Assembly: GCF_034140825.1 (NCBI RefSeq) | Contig: NC_089043.1 | Span: forward strand, 25,656,001-25,720,000 | Direction: 5' to 3' | Origin: Oryza sativa Japonica Group | Taxonomy: Eukaryota > Streptophyta > Magnoliopsida > Poales > Poaceae | DNA length: 64,000 nt | Shown: one piece after another, positions 33,341 through 45,142 of the stretch | Layout: each line of letters opens with the position of its first letter | Position numbering within the stretch: position 1 is the stretch's first letter | The notes under the pieces: generated by a model | What the model was told of the DNA's origin: nothing | Seen by the model: only the letters and a program-made list of their open reading frames with translations | Database searches by the model: none | Translations under genes and position numbers: made by a program

Positions 33341-34600
33341 TATGGTTTGCGCGATTTTCTCTCTTGATGCGCGCGTTAATCCAGTAGGTGACGATGATGA
33401 GGCTATTCTAGACTGTCGTGTGGCATATGTCGCTGACACGTAGACCCGTTAGTCACATGGTTTGCGTGCCAACTGCTTAAAATAAAAGAGCAATAAGGAG
33501 AGGATTTGGTTTTATCGGATAGGAGGATATGCTAATATTTTTAAAAAGATATATGATGAGGCACGAAAGCAGAGGAATGGCGGTTTAGAGTGATATATGG
33601 GCGGGGCAAGGGTCTAGAAGGGCGGTTTCAGTTTAGCGAAATTTGATGAGGCACGCCTCGTAGGCACCTCAGAATTGATGATCTTCTTTCTTGGTGCGCG
33701 TGTTAATTCCGTATCTAATGATGATAAGGCTACTCTAAACTAGCATATGGTATATGTCATTGACACGTAGACCCGTTAGTTACATGGTTTGTGTGATTCT
33801 CTCTCTTGATGTGCATGTTAATCCCGTATATGACGATGATGAGGCTACTCTAGACTGTCTTGTGGCATATGTTGATGACACGCAGATCTGTTAGTCACAT
33901 GGTCTGTTTGCCAACCGCTTAAATAAAAGAGCAATAAGTAGAGGATTTGGTTTTATCGGATGGGAAGATATACTAATATTTTTATTTTGTAGAGGAAAGG
34001 TGGTTTAAAGTGATACTTTTAAGAAGATATATGGGCAGGGGAAGGGTCTAGAAGGGTGGTTTTGGTTTAGCGAAATTTGATGAGGCACGCCTCGTATGCA
34101 CCTCGGAATTGATGATTTTCTATCTTGATATGCGTGTTAATTTTGTATTTGATGGGGATGAGGCTACTTTGGACTGTAGTGTGGCATGAGTCATTGACAT
34201 GTGGATCCGATAGTCACGCGGTCTACGTGTCGGCCGCTTAAAATAAGAGAGCAGTAAATCCCATGTATCTGAAGGGGATGAGGCTACTCTGGATTGTCGT
34301 GTGACGTGAGTCACTAACATGTGGACCTGATAGTCACACGGTCTACGTATCGACCTTTTAACATAAGAGAACATTAAATCTCGTGTATCTGATAAAGATG
34401 AGGCTGCTCTTGATTATCGTGTCATATGAGTCATTGACACATAGATCCGATAGTCACGCGGTCTGCTTGTTGGCCGCTTAAAATAAGAGAGCAGTAAATC
34501 TCGTGTATCTGACAGGATAAGGCTACTTTGGATTGCCTGGTATGTGGACCCGATAGTCACGCGGTCTGCATGTCAGCCGCTTAAAATAAGAGAGCATTAA
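33341..34600. repeat. Higher-order tandem repeat: ~120-bp units inside ~437-bp units
   Basis: The segment GGGTCTAGAAGGG-GGTTT-GTTTAGCGAAATTTGATGAGGCACGCCTCGTA occurs near 33610 and 34047. A shorter unit with GATGAGGCTACT, GTCATTGACA, GTAGACCCG/GTGGATCCG, AGTCAC-CGGTCT and CCGCTTAAAATAAGAGAGCA repeats at 34137, 34257, 34377 and 34497 (period 120). Earlier diverged copies lie at 33370, 33700 and 33810. No open frame persists across units. The related start GGGTCTAGAAGCGGCGGTTT at 32796 suggests the array once reached the transposon edge. Confidence 0.75.
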
Positions 34601-35035
34601 TTAGAGGATTTGGTTTTATCATACGAGAGAAAAATACTGATATTTTTTTAAAGGGTACATGATTAAAACTTCGTGTGATAATGTGTGATGCACACAATTG
34701 GTTTTATTAATAATAAAACCCTAAATAATGGCATTTTCTCGACATTCCAATAAGGGTGATGCCCCATCCGACAATACTGTCTCATCCTCACCTTTCTATC
34801 GTAGTGAATTTTTTTAAAACCCTTTTATAAATTTGAGGACATTAAACTACGTTAATTAACAAAAGAGCAGCTAATAATTAAGTGTGGATGATAAATAAGG
34901 GTTGTGGTAAGCACACACAGCAACCGCCTTCGATGCTTTATGAGCCATCCATAACATGCCATCGTTGCCACTAGCGGTGCATCAGCGCTACGACAAATTT
35001 GAACACCTCTGTAATCACTCTTTATTGAAGATGCC

Positions 35036-36870
35036 ACCACGTGTAAGCTTCTCTTGTACCATGTGTCGGCATGTAAAATTGACACCGTCTATCTTGCATC
35101 GTTATAATACGAGCCTTGACTTCATCATGACTTGCATCGTAGAAGACGTCTAATTTTCTTTCAAGTAATTTGATGTTTTACTTCTTTTAAACATTATTGA
35201 AAGTAATAGACAATTCCCACAATAATGTAATGGTGTGGTTTCCAAAACAGAAAGTTCTAATTTGGATATCACTTGGTTGTTCAGATGGATTATGGATCCA
35301 AAATACACATGAAAACTGCATAAATGCCAATTTTTAAGTGATAAAACATTGTTGTCCCAATAGTTCTACAAAGCTAGCGAGACAGAGCGAACACGTCATT
35401 GCGTAAATTAGATGAAAACCATGGGCTACATCACCAATACAAGCTCCATGCAAAACAAAAACAAAGCAAATTGCATTCTAGACACTCCCACAAAGCATGC
35501 AAAAGCCAAAACACATTGCGTTGCAAACACTTTTGCAAAGCAAGCCAAACATAGCCATGCAAGACCACGTGAGATAATAAGCTAGGGAGACTTCAGGATC
35601 TTTGGATGTTCAATTTGAAAAGATGGTAATTGATACGTTATATCATCCACTTATTATATTATAAATAATTAAAAGGAGGTACCACGTTCTATACATTCCC
35701 TTCTCTCTAAGGCCTACCCACGCGCATGTTCCGTCAAAAGACAGAAATGCATTACTACTACAAACATTCCACAAAGTTAGTTAGCAGAGCCAACACGTCA
35801 TTGCATAGGAAAGATCAAAACCATGGGCCACATAAACCGACAAGCGTTCTATGCAAAAAGCTAAAATGCATTGCATTGTAAACACTTCCGCAAAAGCATG
35901 CAAAAAGCCAAGACACATTCAGTTGCAAACACTTTCACAAAGTAAACCAAAGAAAGCCATGTTCATTGTACTGTAGTGGTGTCAGTGTGTTAGTTATTCT
36001 AGATTTTGCCAGTTACATGATACTAGATCAATGTGTGTTAATACTGTGTATTTATCGGTACCATGATTGAGAATATGTGGAATTGCTTGGAATATGTTAT
36101 TTATCCTCAACTTTTTTGTGTGGATGCATATTGTTTCATATATTGGTATTGAAGTGATTAGATAATTGACGATCTTGAATTAATATTTTTAGGCAATATA
36201 ATTATTGTACTTTGCCTTATTATGTGACATAGACCGAATTAAGGCTCAATTGGATGTATTACAAGTAAATTATTTTTGCTAGCATGTAATTCGTCAAAAA
36301 AAATTATGACACCGTAGCGTTAGCACGGGCAAATTAACTGGTAGAATATGTTCAAGTGTACGCTTCTCTTGAGCCACGTGTCATCGTGTGAAATTGCGAC
36401 CGCCTATCTAGCATCATCGCAATGGGAGCCTTAACTTCATCGTCACTTGTTTTGTAGAAGATGTCTGATTTTCTTTCAGGTAATTTAATATTTTACTTCT
36501 TTAAAACAATTTTTAAAGTAATGGACGATTTCCAAAACAATGTAGTGGTTTGGTTTCCAAAACAAAAGCCCTATTTTGGATATCACTTGATTGTTCAGAT
36601 GGATTATAGATTCAAAATTATCGTCCATTACATTGAAAAAGAATGTTAAAACCCACTTACATGCTTTCATTTAAGGGATAAAAGTTATATTATACAAAAT
36701 TGAAAAGAAGTACACACTCCCTATGCCATCTTACCTAGCTAGAAACACATTAACATATTCAGTATAAAAAGCCAAAACACATTGTGTTGCATACACTTTC
36801 TTAAAGCATGGAAAGGCAAAACTCATTGTGTTGCAGGCACTTTTACACAATCAGCCAAACATAGCTCCGT
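35036..36870. repeat. Large diverged direct repeat (35036-35560 and 36353-36870)
   Basis: Two copies, about 1.3 kb apart, share CGCTTCTCTTG/AGCTTCTCTTG, GAAGA-GTCT-ATTTTCTTTCA, TTTCCAAAACA and GGATATCACTTG-TTGTTCAG in order. They diverge by roughly 20% by eye. A subsegment (CAACACGTCATTGC..., AAAACCATGGGC, CACATT-GTTGCAAACACTT) is further repeated at about 35760-35960. No coding features were found in 34641-38000. Confidence 0.65.
36305..36341 (+). mobile_element. Helitron-like 3' terminus (candidate)
   Basis: ACCGTAGCGTTAGCACGGGC can form a short hairpin (CCGT-A-GC / GC-ACGG). Twelve bases later the sequence CTGG is followed by T, the CTRR|T ending of Helitrons. Rice Helitrons often end in a similar ACGCACGGGCA hairpin. 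The 5' end was not found, so the span of any element is unknown. Confidence 0.4.
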
Positions 36871-38117
36871 ATCTCTTTCTTATTAACTTCTGACTTCTAT
36901 TGTTGTCCTTTAGTTATGTGTTAATTTAACTTCCTTATTAACTTACTTTTTATTCAATGATTCAAGTATATAATCAACTACTTCCTCGGTACTAAAAAAA
37001 TCCAACCTAAGAGAGAATGTAAACCCTCATAGTACAACGAATCTGGACAATCCTTTGTTCAAATTCGTTGTTTTTTTGCAACAGATGGAGTATGTTTTAT
37101 CCTAATTATCCCCTACAGTGAGTAAGATTTGAAATTTACAGTGTCTAATATAGAATTTACAATGTGAATACATTTGAAAATTTTGACATTTTCTTAAGAA
37201 GAATATAGCGCCATAACTATTGCTAGTTGCATTCTCCATTAAAACAAACTTGCGTCCTTTATATAGAAATTTCGTCTATTTCATTTAGAGCACTCCAAAT
37301 AATCATGCACACAGCATAATGTCTATTAGTGGGTCCAAAATTATATGTTCCCTACCTCTCTCTTGGTCATCTACTTCTTGGGTTTTATGTCGAAGACTTT
37401 TTTTTTTTGCAATATGTGTTTTGCAATTTCTACATTTTTGGTTTGTGTGCTTCAAAAGTATCTCGTGTTTCTCCTCTCTCTTCTACATGACACATCACAC
37501 ATCACAGAATCTTATTCCTTCTGCTAAAAAAAAACTTCATTTTTAGCATCTCTCATTTATCATATAAATATTTTTTTTGAACGGATGGAGTATGTAGTGA
37601 AGGATGGAGATACGCACATAACAAATGCATGGAGGATTAGTAAAGTTGTGAAGAAATGTTTTGGAATTTGCTAAAGTTTTTTCAACTTTCTATTGGTACA
37701 CCATATGAGATGGCCGGGAGTGCCGTCAACAGAGCTGAGACATTATCTCTTCATATATTTTGGCGTAGGTTGCATGATATAGTTATATTATTATATATAT
37801 AAAGTATTATAAATTTATTAAGTGAGTGTTTTTTCCTTCCAAATTTGAATTTGGATGAAACCCATCAAAATTCCAGACGACTTCTACTTTCGAGCGTTTT
37901 CCGCAGAATTCAACCAGTTTTCGTCGGAATTGTGAACCTGATTCCATCTAGTTCCAAGCAAGCTAGTTTTCATCAAACTGATGTCAAAAGAGTAGAGTAA
38001 CTACATCTCAGCTTCCAAAGGTAAAAATAATAATAATAAAAAAAAAGCAGCAAGAGACTGAAAGAAAAATGTGCAGAAACAAGAAGCACACTTTGCTCGG
38101 TGCAATGCAACTTCCAG
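36871..38117. other. AT-rich gene-free spacer
   Basis: Contains Stowaway-like scraps (CTACTTCCTCGGTACT near 36980, AACGGATGGAGTATG near 37578) and poly-T/poly-A tracts. Short open frames here have no coding features. Confidence 0.5.
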
Positions 38118-38750
38118 TCAAAAGCAGGCTTCGATTCTGGCGCCGCCGGCTCGCCGGCTTCCCGACGAGAAGGAGTCAACCCTGAGGTGGCGCCGGAACG
38201 CCGAGATGAACTCCTCCGCCCGCTTGTTCACCTCCTCCGCCGCCGCATTCCCGTCCGCTTCCTCCTGCTGCGTCTCCGGCGCCGTCGACGTCGTCGGCGG
38301 CAGCGTCTGATCCGCCCCGTCGTCCACCACCGCCAGCGCCATGCAGCAGCTGTCAGCGGCAGCGACGGGCACCACCGCCGCCAGCGTCGTCAACGTGCTC
38401 CCCTCGGCGCTCTCCTCCCGCCTCTTGCTCCTCCTCCTCTTCACCTTCTTGGCGCCCTCCCCGCACCGTTTTGCGGCGTCGTGCTCGGCGGCGGCGGCGG
38501 CCGTCGCCGACGCCGCCGCCGCACGCCTCGGCTGCACGGACACGACGACGATGGAGGCGATGATGACGTTGAGAAGCAGGAACAGGACGGGCGACGGCGC
38601 CGTGGCGAGCATCGCCGCGGGCCACCACCGCGCCACGAGCACGGCCGGCACCAGCTTCTTGACGCCCGACACGAACAGCGCCGCCGCCGCCGCGGCCAGC
38701 GCCGCCTCCACGAGCTCCTCCTCCCTCCTCGCCTTCTTCCCCTCCGCCAT
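38118..38750 (-). CDS. DUF4408/DUF761 domain protein, membrane-anchored, 210 residues
   Basis: Single exon on the minus strand. The start is MAEGKKARREEELVEAAL; an in-frame ATG 54 bp upstream is less likely. Two hydrophobic segments lie near the N-terminus: about 14-47 (AALAAAAAALFVSGVKKLVP, then AVLVARWWPAAMLA) and about 52-70 (SPVLFLLLNVIIASIVVVSV). This is the DUF4408 layout. A basic, low-complexity middle follows. The C-terminus carries the plant DUF761 motif (EEVNKRAEEFISAFRRHLRV). Proteins with this pair are common in plants and often stress- or wound-responsive; no biochemical function is established. Codon use is strongly GC-biased. A TATA-like CTATACATATAG lies at about 38832-38843 on the minus strand. 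Confidence 0.85.
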   Translation of the reverse strand: MAEGKKARREEELVEAALAAAAAALFVSGVKKLVPAVLVARWWPAAMLATAPSPVLFLLLNVIIASIVVVSVQPRRAAAASATAAAAAEHDAAKRCGEGAKKVKRRRSKRREESAEGSTLTTLAAVVPVAAADSCCMALAVVDDGADQTLPPTTSTAPETQQEEADGNAAAEEVNKRAEEFISAFRRHLRVDSFSSGSRRAGGARIEACF

Positions 38751-39694
38751 ATCGATCGAGAATTCGGGATCTCCCCTACCACCAGCTCTCACTCTCCTCT
38801 CCACTATACTCTCTCCCGCCTCTGCTCCTCCGCTATATGTATAGGTCTAGCTAGGTAGAGAGGTAGCCGGGCACCGAAAAGCTCTGAGCTAATCGATGGC
38901 GGCAACGGGTGCCGCGCCGACAGCCGTGCAGCCCGTGCGAGTGGCTGTCGGGGAATTTCCTCCGACAATGGCTTTCTTCTCTCGGCCTGAAGTTGATGGC
39001 CTTGCACTGAACCGTTCCCGAGAAAAAAAACCCCGGTGATCAGCGGTTTTCACAAAAACCATTTGGAAGCCATTGGTTTCCAACAAAATTCTTTCCAATT
39101 TTGTTTTAAAATAGTAAAATTCGAGTTTGGATTTTCTTTTTTAACTTGAATAACTTTTTAAGAAAAATGAGTTTGGTTTTTTTATGAACTTGATGAAAAC
39201 TGGTGGTTTATGTTCTCAAGCCAACCAAAGACTGGTTTTAGTGATAAACGGCCGGTCTTGTAAACCATTGGTGAGGCACTCTATTACAGCATAAACAATA
39301 AAATTGTCTCAGAATCTTACTTAGTTGCTGATAGAAAATGTCTAACCATAACGCAAGGGTTAAACCTTAGCAATGGCGTGTTTTTATTAGATTAATTGTG
39401 TGGATTAGAAGCTAATCTTGCTTAGTGGTACTACCATTTGAGACAATTGCAAGAGGGTGTTTTGTTTTGTTTTGTTTTTTGTGTTACCCAGGGAAGAAAA
39501 AGCTAGGGAAGCACGCCTGGGGCTCGTGCGGTTTCGTTTGTCCCGTCGGCGTGCTGCGGTGCTTGTGGACAGAATGATGGGGTTTCCTTCTGCTGGGAGC
39601 TCGCGATGAGTGAGTTACTCATGTCATCGGAAAGTAAAGCATGGTTTATCGTGACTTTCAGTTCAAAACTACTCCTAAATTTTGAGATGTTTAA
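38751..39694. other. Upstream flank of the DUF4408/DUF761 gene; no gene
   Basis: Promoter-proximal GC-rich DNA to about 39010, then AT-rich spacer with a short TTTTG repeat near 39460. A GC-richer block at 39490-39620 has a 71-codon minus-strand frame without recognisable features. Confidence 0.5.
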
Positions 39695-39938
39695 GAGCAA
39701 GTTCAATAGTATAGCCAACTATTAGCTTCAATTCATCTATAGCCAATCTAATAGCACATTCATACAATAGTTATATACTACACTATTAATACCCGATCCC
39801 ACCTACCATACACACACTGCGTCTTGGAGTCTGTGCTACAGCTGGCTACAAATCTGTAGCCCGCTTCTCTTCTCTCTCCTTATTTATCTGCTTAAAATAT
39901 GTTTGTAGCTGACTTATAGCCTGCTATTGTACCTGCTC
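39695..39938. mobile_element. Tourist-like MITE, 244 bp, with TAA target duplication
   Basis: The ends GAGCAAGTTCAATAGTATAGC and, inverted, GAGCAGGTACAATAGCAGGC form the terminal repeats. The flanking TAA (39692-39694, 39939-39941) is the PIF/Harbinger target preference. The interior is non-coding, with repeated TAGCC/TATAGC motifs. Confidence 0.85.
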
Positions 39939-40604
39939 TAAGTGTTATCTCAGGCTCTTAACATAACTAAAATGCAGCCCTAAGATCAGCCCGGAGGTCT
40001 GAAATTAGAGATGCTACCAATCGTGCATTGCTTGTCTAAACAGATTGAAGACTGAACCTTTTGAATTGGATCCCGAAATGAAACATTCATGTCTGACAGT
40101 CTCCGATGGTCACATTAGCAAAACATCAGAAACGGATACCACAATAATGACAACTTAACCAGGCCATGAACATAGCACTGTTACACTTAACCAGGCAGAC
40201 TCTCCCAGAGCTCCTGTGCAAAAAGCATAAGAGCATTTGCTCCCACCTTTATGTTGTTCTTAAGAAAGCACGAGATGGGCTTCTCATTTCTCAAGGTCCA
40301 AATCGTCCCCACAAAGTAGAAAAGAAAGCAGCGGTACAACAAAGTTGTAAATCATGATTCATATGGCTCTCATAAAGAGTACTTGACGAAAGACCTAGCG
40401 AAAATAGATTTCCTCGGCAATGAAATTTCTTTTTCAACAACTTCAATAGCTTAAAATGTCATAGCATCGCAAAACAGCCAATGATAATCATGTGCTATTA
40501 AGGCACCTCTCCACAGTAAAATCTAGCACAGAAAAATGGACATCGAACAACAACAGCAGTTTAATCTCTTTGACAGTTGACACATTATTCCAACGAAATT
40601 GAGT

Positions 40605-42872
40605 TTACTTTGCATTAGAAACAATCTTGTCGATGAGCTCAGCAGCATCCTCCACTGTCGCAATTGACTGCGCGCTTGATTCATCGACACTGATCTTGAA
40701 AGCCTCTTCAAGACCCATAACAATCTCAACCTACAAAGGGATTCAAACAAAGTTTAGATCTCTCGGAGAAGGGAATCAGGGAGAGTTATGTAAACAGTAG
40801 ACAGATGATATGTGGCTACAGAAGCTTCATAAATTAGTCCAAGAAACAAATCAACATAAAGAAGATATCATTTGCCGGGAAACTATATTGCTAGATGAAA
40901 AGGTATTTTCAGATAACTTTGTTATAAGCAAGCCAACCCGGTATAACTGGTAGTATAATATGGACAAGGAACAGCCACAAATGTCTTATGATATCTAATA
41001 ACTACACATCAAGCAATTTCAGGACACGTAGAGGTTAATGCCAAATAGTTGAAACTAATAGAAGAACTTATCGCATCCAGTTGGCTCACCGTATCCAGGG
41101 AATCAGCACCAAGATCGGTGAACTTAGAGGCACCAGTAACGTCAGTGCCTTCAGGAAGTACAAGCTGCTTCTTTACAATATCACAAACCTTCTCCACTGT
41201 TTCCTTTTTGGCCTGTTCAAATGTATAGTAGCACAAAATGGTGAGAGTTCAATAAAGGAAACATAAGCTGTCATGCGATCTAATCTTTTAAGATTGTGAG
41301 TAAAATCCACAGAAGTATGGAACTTACAGCACGGAGAACTGCAAATCTTTGTGTCACTGGCTGCAGAGTGAAAGCCACATTGTTCTTCCTTAAACCAGCG
41401 AAAGAGACTGAACTGACATTGATTGCCTGTAAACCACCGAACATAACTTCTCAAGGAAAGCAAAATTAAGTGAAATAAGAAATAACAGAATCCATTTGAA
41501 GAAGGAACAATGCCAGATCACATGATTAAACTAAGATCACAACTACCAGATATCAGTCCAAGCCACTCTAACAACAAACAAGCAGGTTTGCTATGAAACA
41601 TTGGTAATCTAAGACTTATCTGATGAAATAAATACAAATGACAGGGACCAATTCCAAAAGTTGGTTTTCGAAGAAGTACACATGCCAAAATTAACCTCAA
41701 TCTCATTTAGCTTCACAAAGTAACCAATTCATCACTGTTGCAAACTGCAAACTAGACCATTTTTCTTGGTTTGAAACTTTGAATGACTGGACTCTTTGTT
41801 TTCAGTAAATTCCAACGGGGCAAGTTTGTATAATCGAAATTACTCCTGCATTATAAAAGTATTGCTGAGCATCACACTTATTCCCATGCTTTAGGAGTCC
41901 ACCTTTACTTTCATGTCAAATGTAGGTCAGATCAGATAGTAGCAATGGATTTCAATTTTCATGTGATGTGAAGGACAAGAATAGCACCTTGATGAGCATG
42001 TGTAGCATGTTCCGAACTTTAGATTAAGTGACAATAAATTATCATGCATTCATAAGAGCCCTCATCAAGAGAGGTAAAGTTGGTGAATCATTTCTATGAT
42101 GATTTATTTCGCCTTGATTGAGACACTACAATGTCATAAAATACTGCACCATCAGCTGCAATCTTGAATGCGTAATTTGCTTCTGAGATAAGCATCCCAT
42201 ACCATGTAAAATGCAACTTCATTGTTTTCTACTCCTAGATACGAATTATATATAGATAAATATGAAGGTACCAACTCATATGGCACAGTTCACTATTCAC
42301 AATTTCACACGGTAGGCTAATATTACGAATCCCACTAGAATCGTACGATGTTTTGGGCCATGAGACTATCAGAGACCGTAAATTAGTAGGCTCCAAAGTG
42401 CAAAATCAAACTTCACGGACGCACCACGAAGACAAGCAGACAACCTCACTTGGCGACATGCCCAGAAACATGCCTGCGTCAGTTATACACCACGAACTCC
42501 AGAACACCATAAGCCACGCCATAAACCCATCGAGCAATAGAGCATATAATCCTAAAAAGCGCAGATCTACCGAGATCCACACCGCACACGATTCCGGATT
42601 AAAACGCCAGGCACCAAAACAGCAACCTACGGGCGAACGTCGACCAAACCCCCATCAGATCAACACCACCCATAGCGCCGCGCGTGAGACTAACCAACCA
42701 CACACATGGCGATCCCCAAACCCCGGGATGAAGCAGAGCTTAAACCCTAGCGAAAGGAAGGAAGCAAGGAAGGAGACGGATCGGGGGGGGGGCAGTCGGT
42801 CCGTTTCGATACCTTGGCTGGCCGCGCGAAGGCGACGGCGGATCCGGCGGCGGTGGTGGTGAAGGCGGCCAT
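40605..42872 (-). CDS. Plastid acyl carrier protein
   Basis: Carries growing acyl chains on a phosphopantetheine arm during plastid type II fatty acid synthesis. Exons, minus strand: 42813-42872, 41328-41426, 41090-41212 and 40605-40730. They encode 135 residues. Residues 1-53 are a Ser/Ala/Val-rich plastid transit peptide that breaks at FAVLRA before the mature [17 protein letters not shown]. The 4'-phosphopantetheine Ser is in GADSLDT (about 91), followed by the helix [11 protein letters not shown] and the end [14 protein letters not shown]. Length and four-exon structure fit plant plastid ACPs. The first intron, 1,386 bp, is long for so small a gene and begins right after the 20-codon first exon. 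Confidence 0.95.
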
Positions 42873-43259
42873 GGCGCCGGCGGCGGCGAGCGTGCGTGCA
42901 GGGGAGCAGGAGCAGCAGCGCGCGTGGAGAGGAGGTGGAATGGAGGGGGAGGGTGGCGAGGCTTTCTTAAATAAGACGGGTGGGGACAGCGGAGCGGAAG
43001 GGGGCATCGTGCGTATCGACGGCCGGGGGGCGGAGGTCACGAGGCCCCAGCCCGTGACGGACGCCGCCCACGAGTTTTGCTTTGCCCTCTCTCGCGCGCC
43101 GTGGGGCCCACCTGCCAGCCACCCATCCGGCAAACCGCTCCGCTGGTGTGTTGTGACCGACCGACCCGCAGCGCGACTACGCGAGGAGGCTTCCAGAAGA
43201 TCGTGCGCAATCGTGGTGATACTCCTATCTGGCAATCTACTAGTATTTCGTTTGCCCCA
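42873..43259 (-). promoter_or_regulatory. GC-rich upstream region of the acyl carrier protein gene
   Basis: Includes the purine-rich 5' leader (42873-42960 on the plus strand, pyrimidine-rich in the transcript) and a CpG-rich block. It holds TGGGGCCCACCTGCC near 43102, a GGGCC-type element common in rice promoters. A MULE-type MITE starts at 43270, about 400 bp upstream of the ATG. Confidence 0.45.
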
Positions 43260-43269
43260 TTTTAAATAC

Positions 43270-43806
43270 GAGTAAATTACATCGTTGATACGTGAATTTG
43301 TCAAGTGGATGTAATCTAGTACACAAACTTGTAAAATGCTCGTTTTGGTGCATGAATTTGTGTGGCATGTGCGGAGGAAGACAAAAAAAGAATATTACGT
43401 GGCTAATCTTATTAATTTAGGGGCTCAATAAGATCTATGTAAACATATATCTGACAAAGTTTACTATTAGACATACACATCTTCAATAATAATAGAATGG
43501 ATAAGAGATCGTATAAAAAAATTAAAACAGAGCAATGATATAAGAGTGAGAATATATATGAAATTCATCATTTCCATGATGAAGGATAAAGTAGGACTAA
43601 ATATATAAATATTGCATGTCTTATGTATACTCGCTACACGTCACATCCTAATCAACATAAGCTTCGTAAAATTAACATTGTCAAGCTATTTTGGTCATCG
43701 TTCGTACGAAGTAGACAAGTTTGTGTATCGAAACGAACATTTCACAAATTTATGTACTAAGTTGCACCCACCTAACAAGTTTGTGTGCTATCAGTGCAAT
43801 TTACTC
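43270..43806. mobile_element. Mutator-like MITE with ~95-bp inverted ends, 537 bp
   Basis: The left end GAGTAAATTACATCGTTGAT and the inverted right end GAGTAAATTGCACTGATAGC align for about 95 bp. They share TAGTACA-AAA-TTGT-AAATG-TCGTTT. A perfect 10-bp duplication TTTTAAATAC flanks it (43260-43269, 43807-43816). Duplication length and long ends place it in the Mutator superfamily. Non-coding. Confidence 0.85.
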
Positions 43807-43987
43807 TTTTAAATACAGTAGTTGATTTTGATGTCTAATATTTAAGCGTATGTTTTATTTAAAATATTTATAAAAAAATAAAGAAAACAAGTTACATATA
43901 AAATATTATTCATATTTTATTATTTAACAACAATAAAAATAGTAACATAAAATATTTCAAACGAAAGGACAGTCAATGTTAGACAGA

Positions 43988-44195
43988 GGGCTGTTTTGGT
44001 TTGAAGCCCTACCAAAATTTTAGTAGTGCCAAATCTTGGGTAAGTTTTGGCACTACCAAAATTTTGGTAGGGTTGTGTTGTTTCTAACTCTATTGGATTG
44101 GTAAGATTTAGCCTCAAACCAAATAGCTAACAAGTATTATTCAAAACTACCAAATAATTGGTAGGGCAAGAATTGGTTTCAATCTAAACATGCCC
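43988..44195. mobile_element. MITE, 208 bp, with AGA target duplication
   Basis: The ends GGGCTGTTTTGGTTTGAAG and, inverted, GGGCATGTTTAGATTGAAAC lie between AGA repeats (43985-43987, 44196-44198). An internal inverted pair CCTACCAAAATTTTAGTAG / CTACCAAAATTTTGGTAGG gives a strong hairpin. Superfamily uncertain (PIF-like or hAT-like). Confidence 0.7.
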
Positions 44196-44767
44196 AGAAA
44201 TCCATAACTACACTTAAAATAGGATGTTGGGAGTAGTAAATATTTTTAAATTGTCTAGCAAATGCTATAAGTAATAGAAAAAAAATAGTCGTTGTATTGG
44301 TGTTGGATTTTAAATTGTTTAGATTCTCTAAGCACCTGGTCAACTAAAAGTGCTTTGATTTGACTCCCCTGTTTTTACAATCTAGTAGAAATTCTTACAT
44401 TGCGTGTAAAGTTTGAATCTACGCTTATAAATTTGGAAATGAAGGGATTAGTCAGGATCTTGCTCGCGAAATCGTGGTTGGTAGCACGCTGGTGTTGACG
44501 CATCTGTATCTCAGTATCTGTTGGGGGTGACGAACAGGCGATAACTGCCACAAGACCGTCCAACTGTTCTTGGACGAAAATAATGGTAACATGCTGCAAT
44601 GAAGAACAGCAGGAGACGGTTTTATGGGAGCAGTAGCGTAGTGTGGTACTCCTATATTTCTGTAGCCTGTACTTGCTTCTCACTTCGTACGATTTTATTA
44701 CAAGGCGTTATGAACAACGACATGGGAAGAGACCGACCTGTACTGTGCTAGAGCTTTAGATTCTGAG

Positions 44768-44950
44768 AAGCAGCTGTTTGGTAGCCAGCTTTTGAGAATC
44801 TGGAAAAACTCTGAAACCCAGCTTCTGGCTTCTTAGTTCATTTTTCAGAATCTGTAATTCTCAGAAGTTGTGGACTGTTTGAGGCAGCTTATAGTAGAAG
44901 CAGCTTTTAGGAAAAGCTGCAGCTGTGACAAGCTCCCCCAAACAGGCCAA
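44768..44950. mobile_element. Probable small MITE
   Basis: AAGCAGCTGTTTGGTAGCCAGC at the left and GCAGCTGTGACAAGCTCCCCC-AAACAGGCC at the right are imperfect inverted ends. Repeated AGAAGCAGCTTTT-like motifs lie between. Boundaries are approximate and no target duplication was seen. Confidence 0.45.
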
Positions 44951-45018
44951 GGACAAGTGGAGTAGTGGACAACGACACCAGGGGGCCACGGGCCCATGTA
45001 AAAGATCAAAGTAACCTG

Positions 45019-45142
45019 CAGGCCGCGGCCCAACAATTGCACATGTTTTGGGCCTAAATAAACCGTCCCCGTCTCGCAGGCCGCGGCCCAACAACTGCAC
45101 AGGTTGTGGGCCTAAACAAACCGTCCCCGTCTCGCAGGCCGC
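45019..45142. repeat. 58-bp tandem repeat, 2.1 copies
   Basis: CAGGCCGCGGCCCAACAA-TGCACA-GTT opens each unit, and AAACCGTCCCCGTCTCG closes it. Copies start at 45019 and 45077, with a third start at 45135. The copies differ at about five positions. Confidence 0.9.

Noticed and set aside
33341-34600. Repeat array considered as CRISPR-like
   Set aside because: Units of 120 and about 437 bp are contiguous and diverged, with no short direct repeats alternating with unique spacers, in a plant nuclear context.
38100-38858. 252-codon and 167-codon frames opposite the DUF4408/DUF761 gene
   Set aside because: They are Arg/Ala low-complexity shadows; the minus-strand frame carries the recognisable domains.
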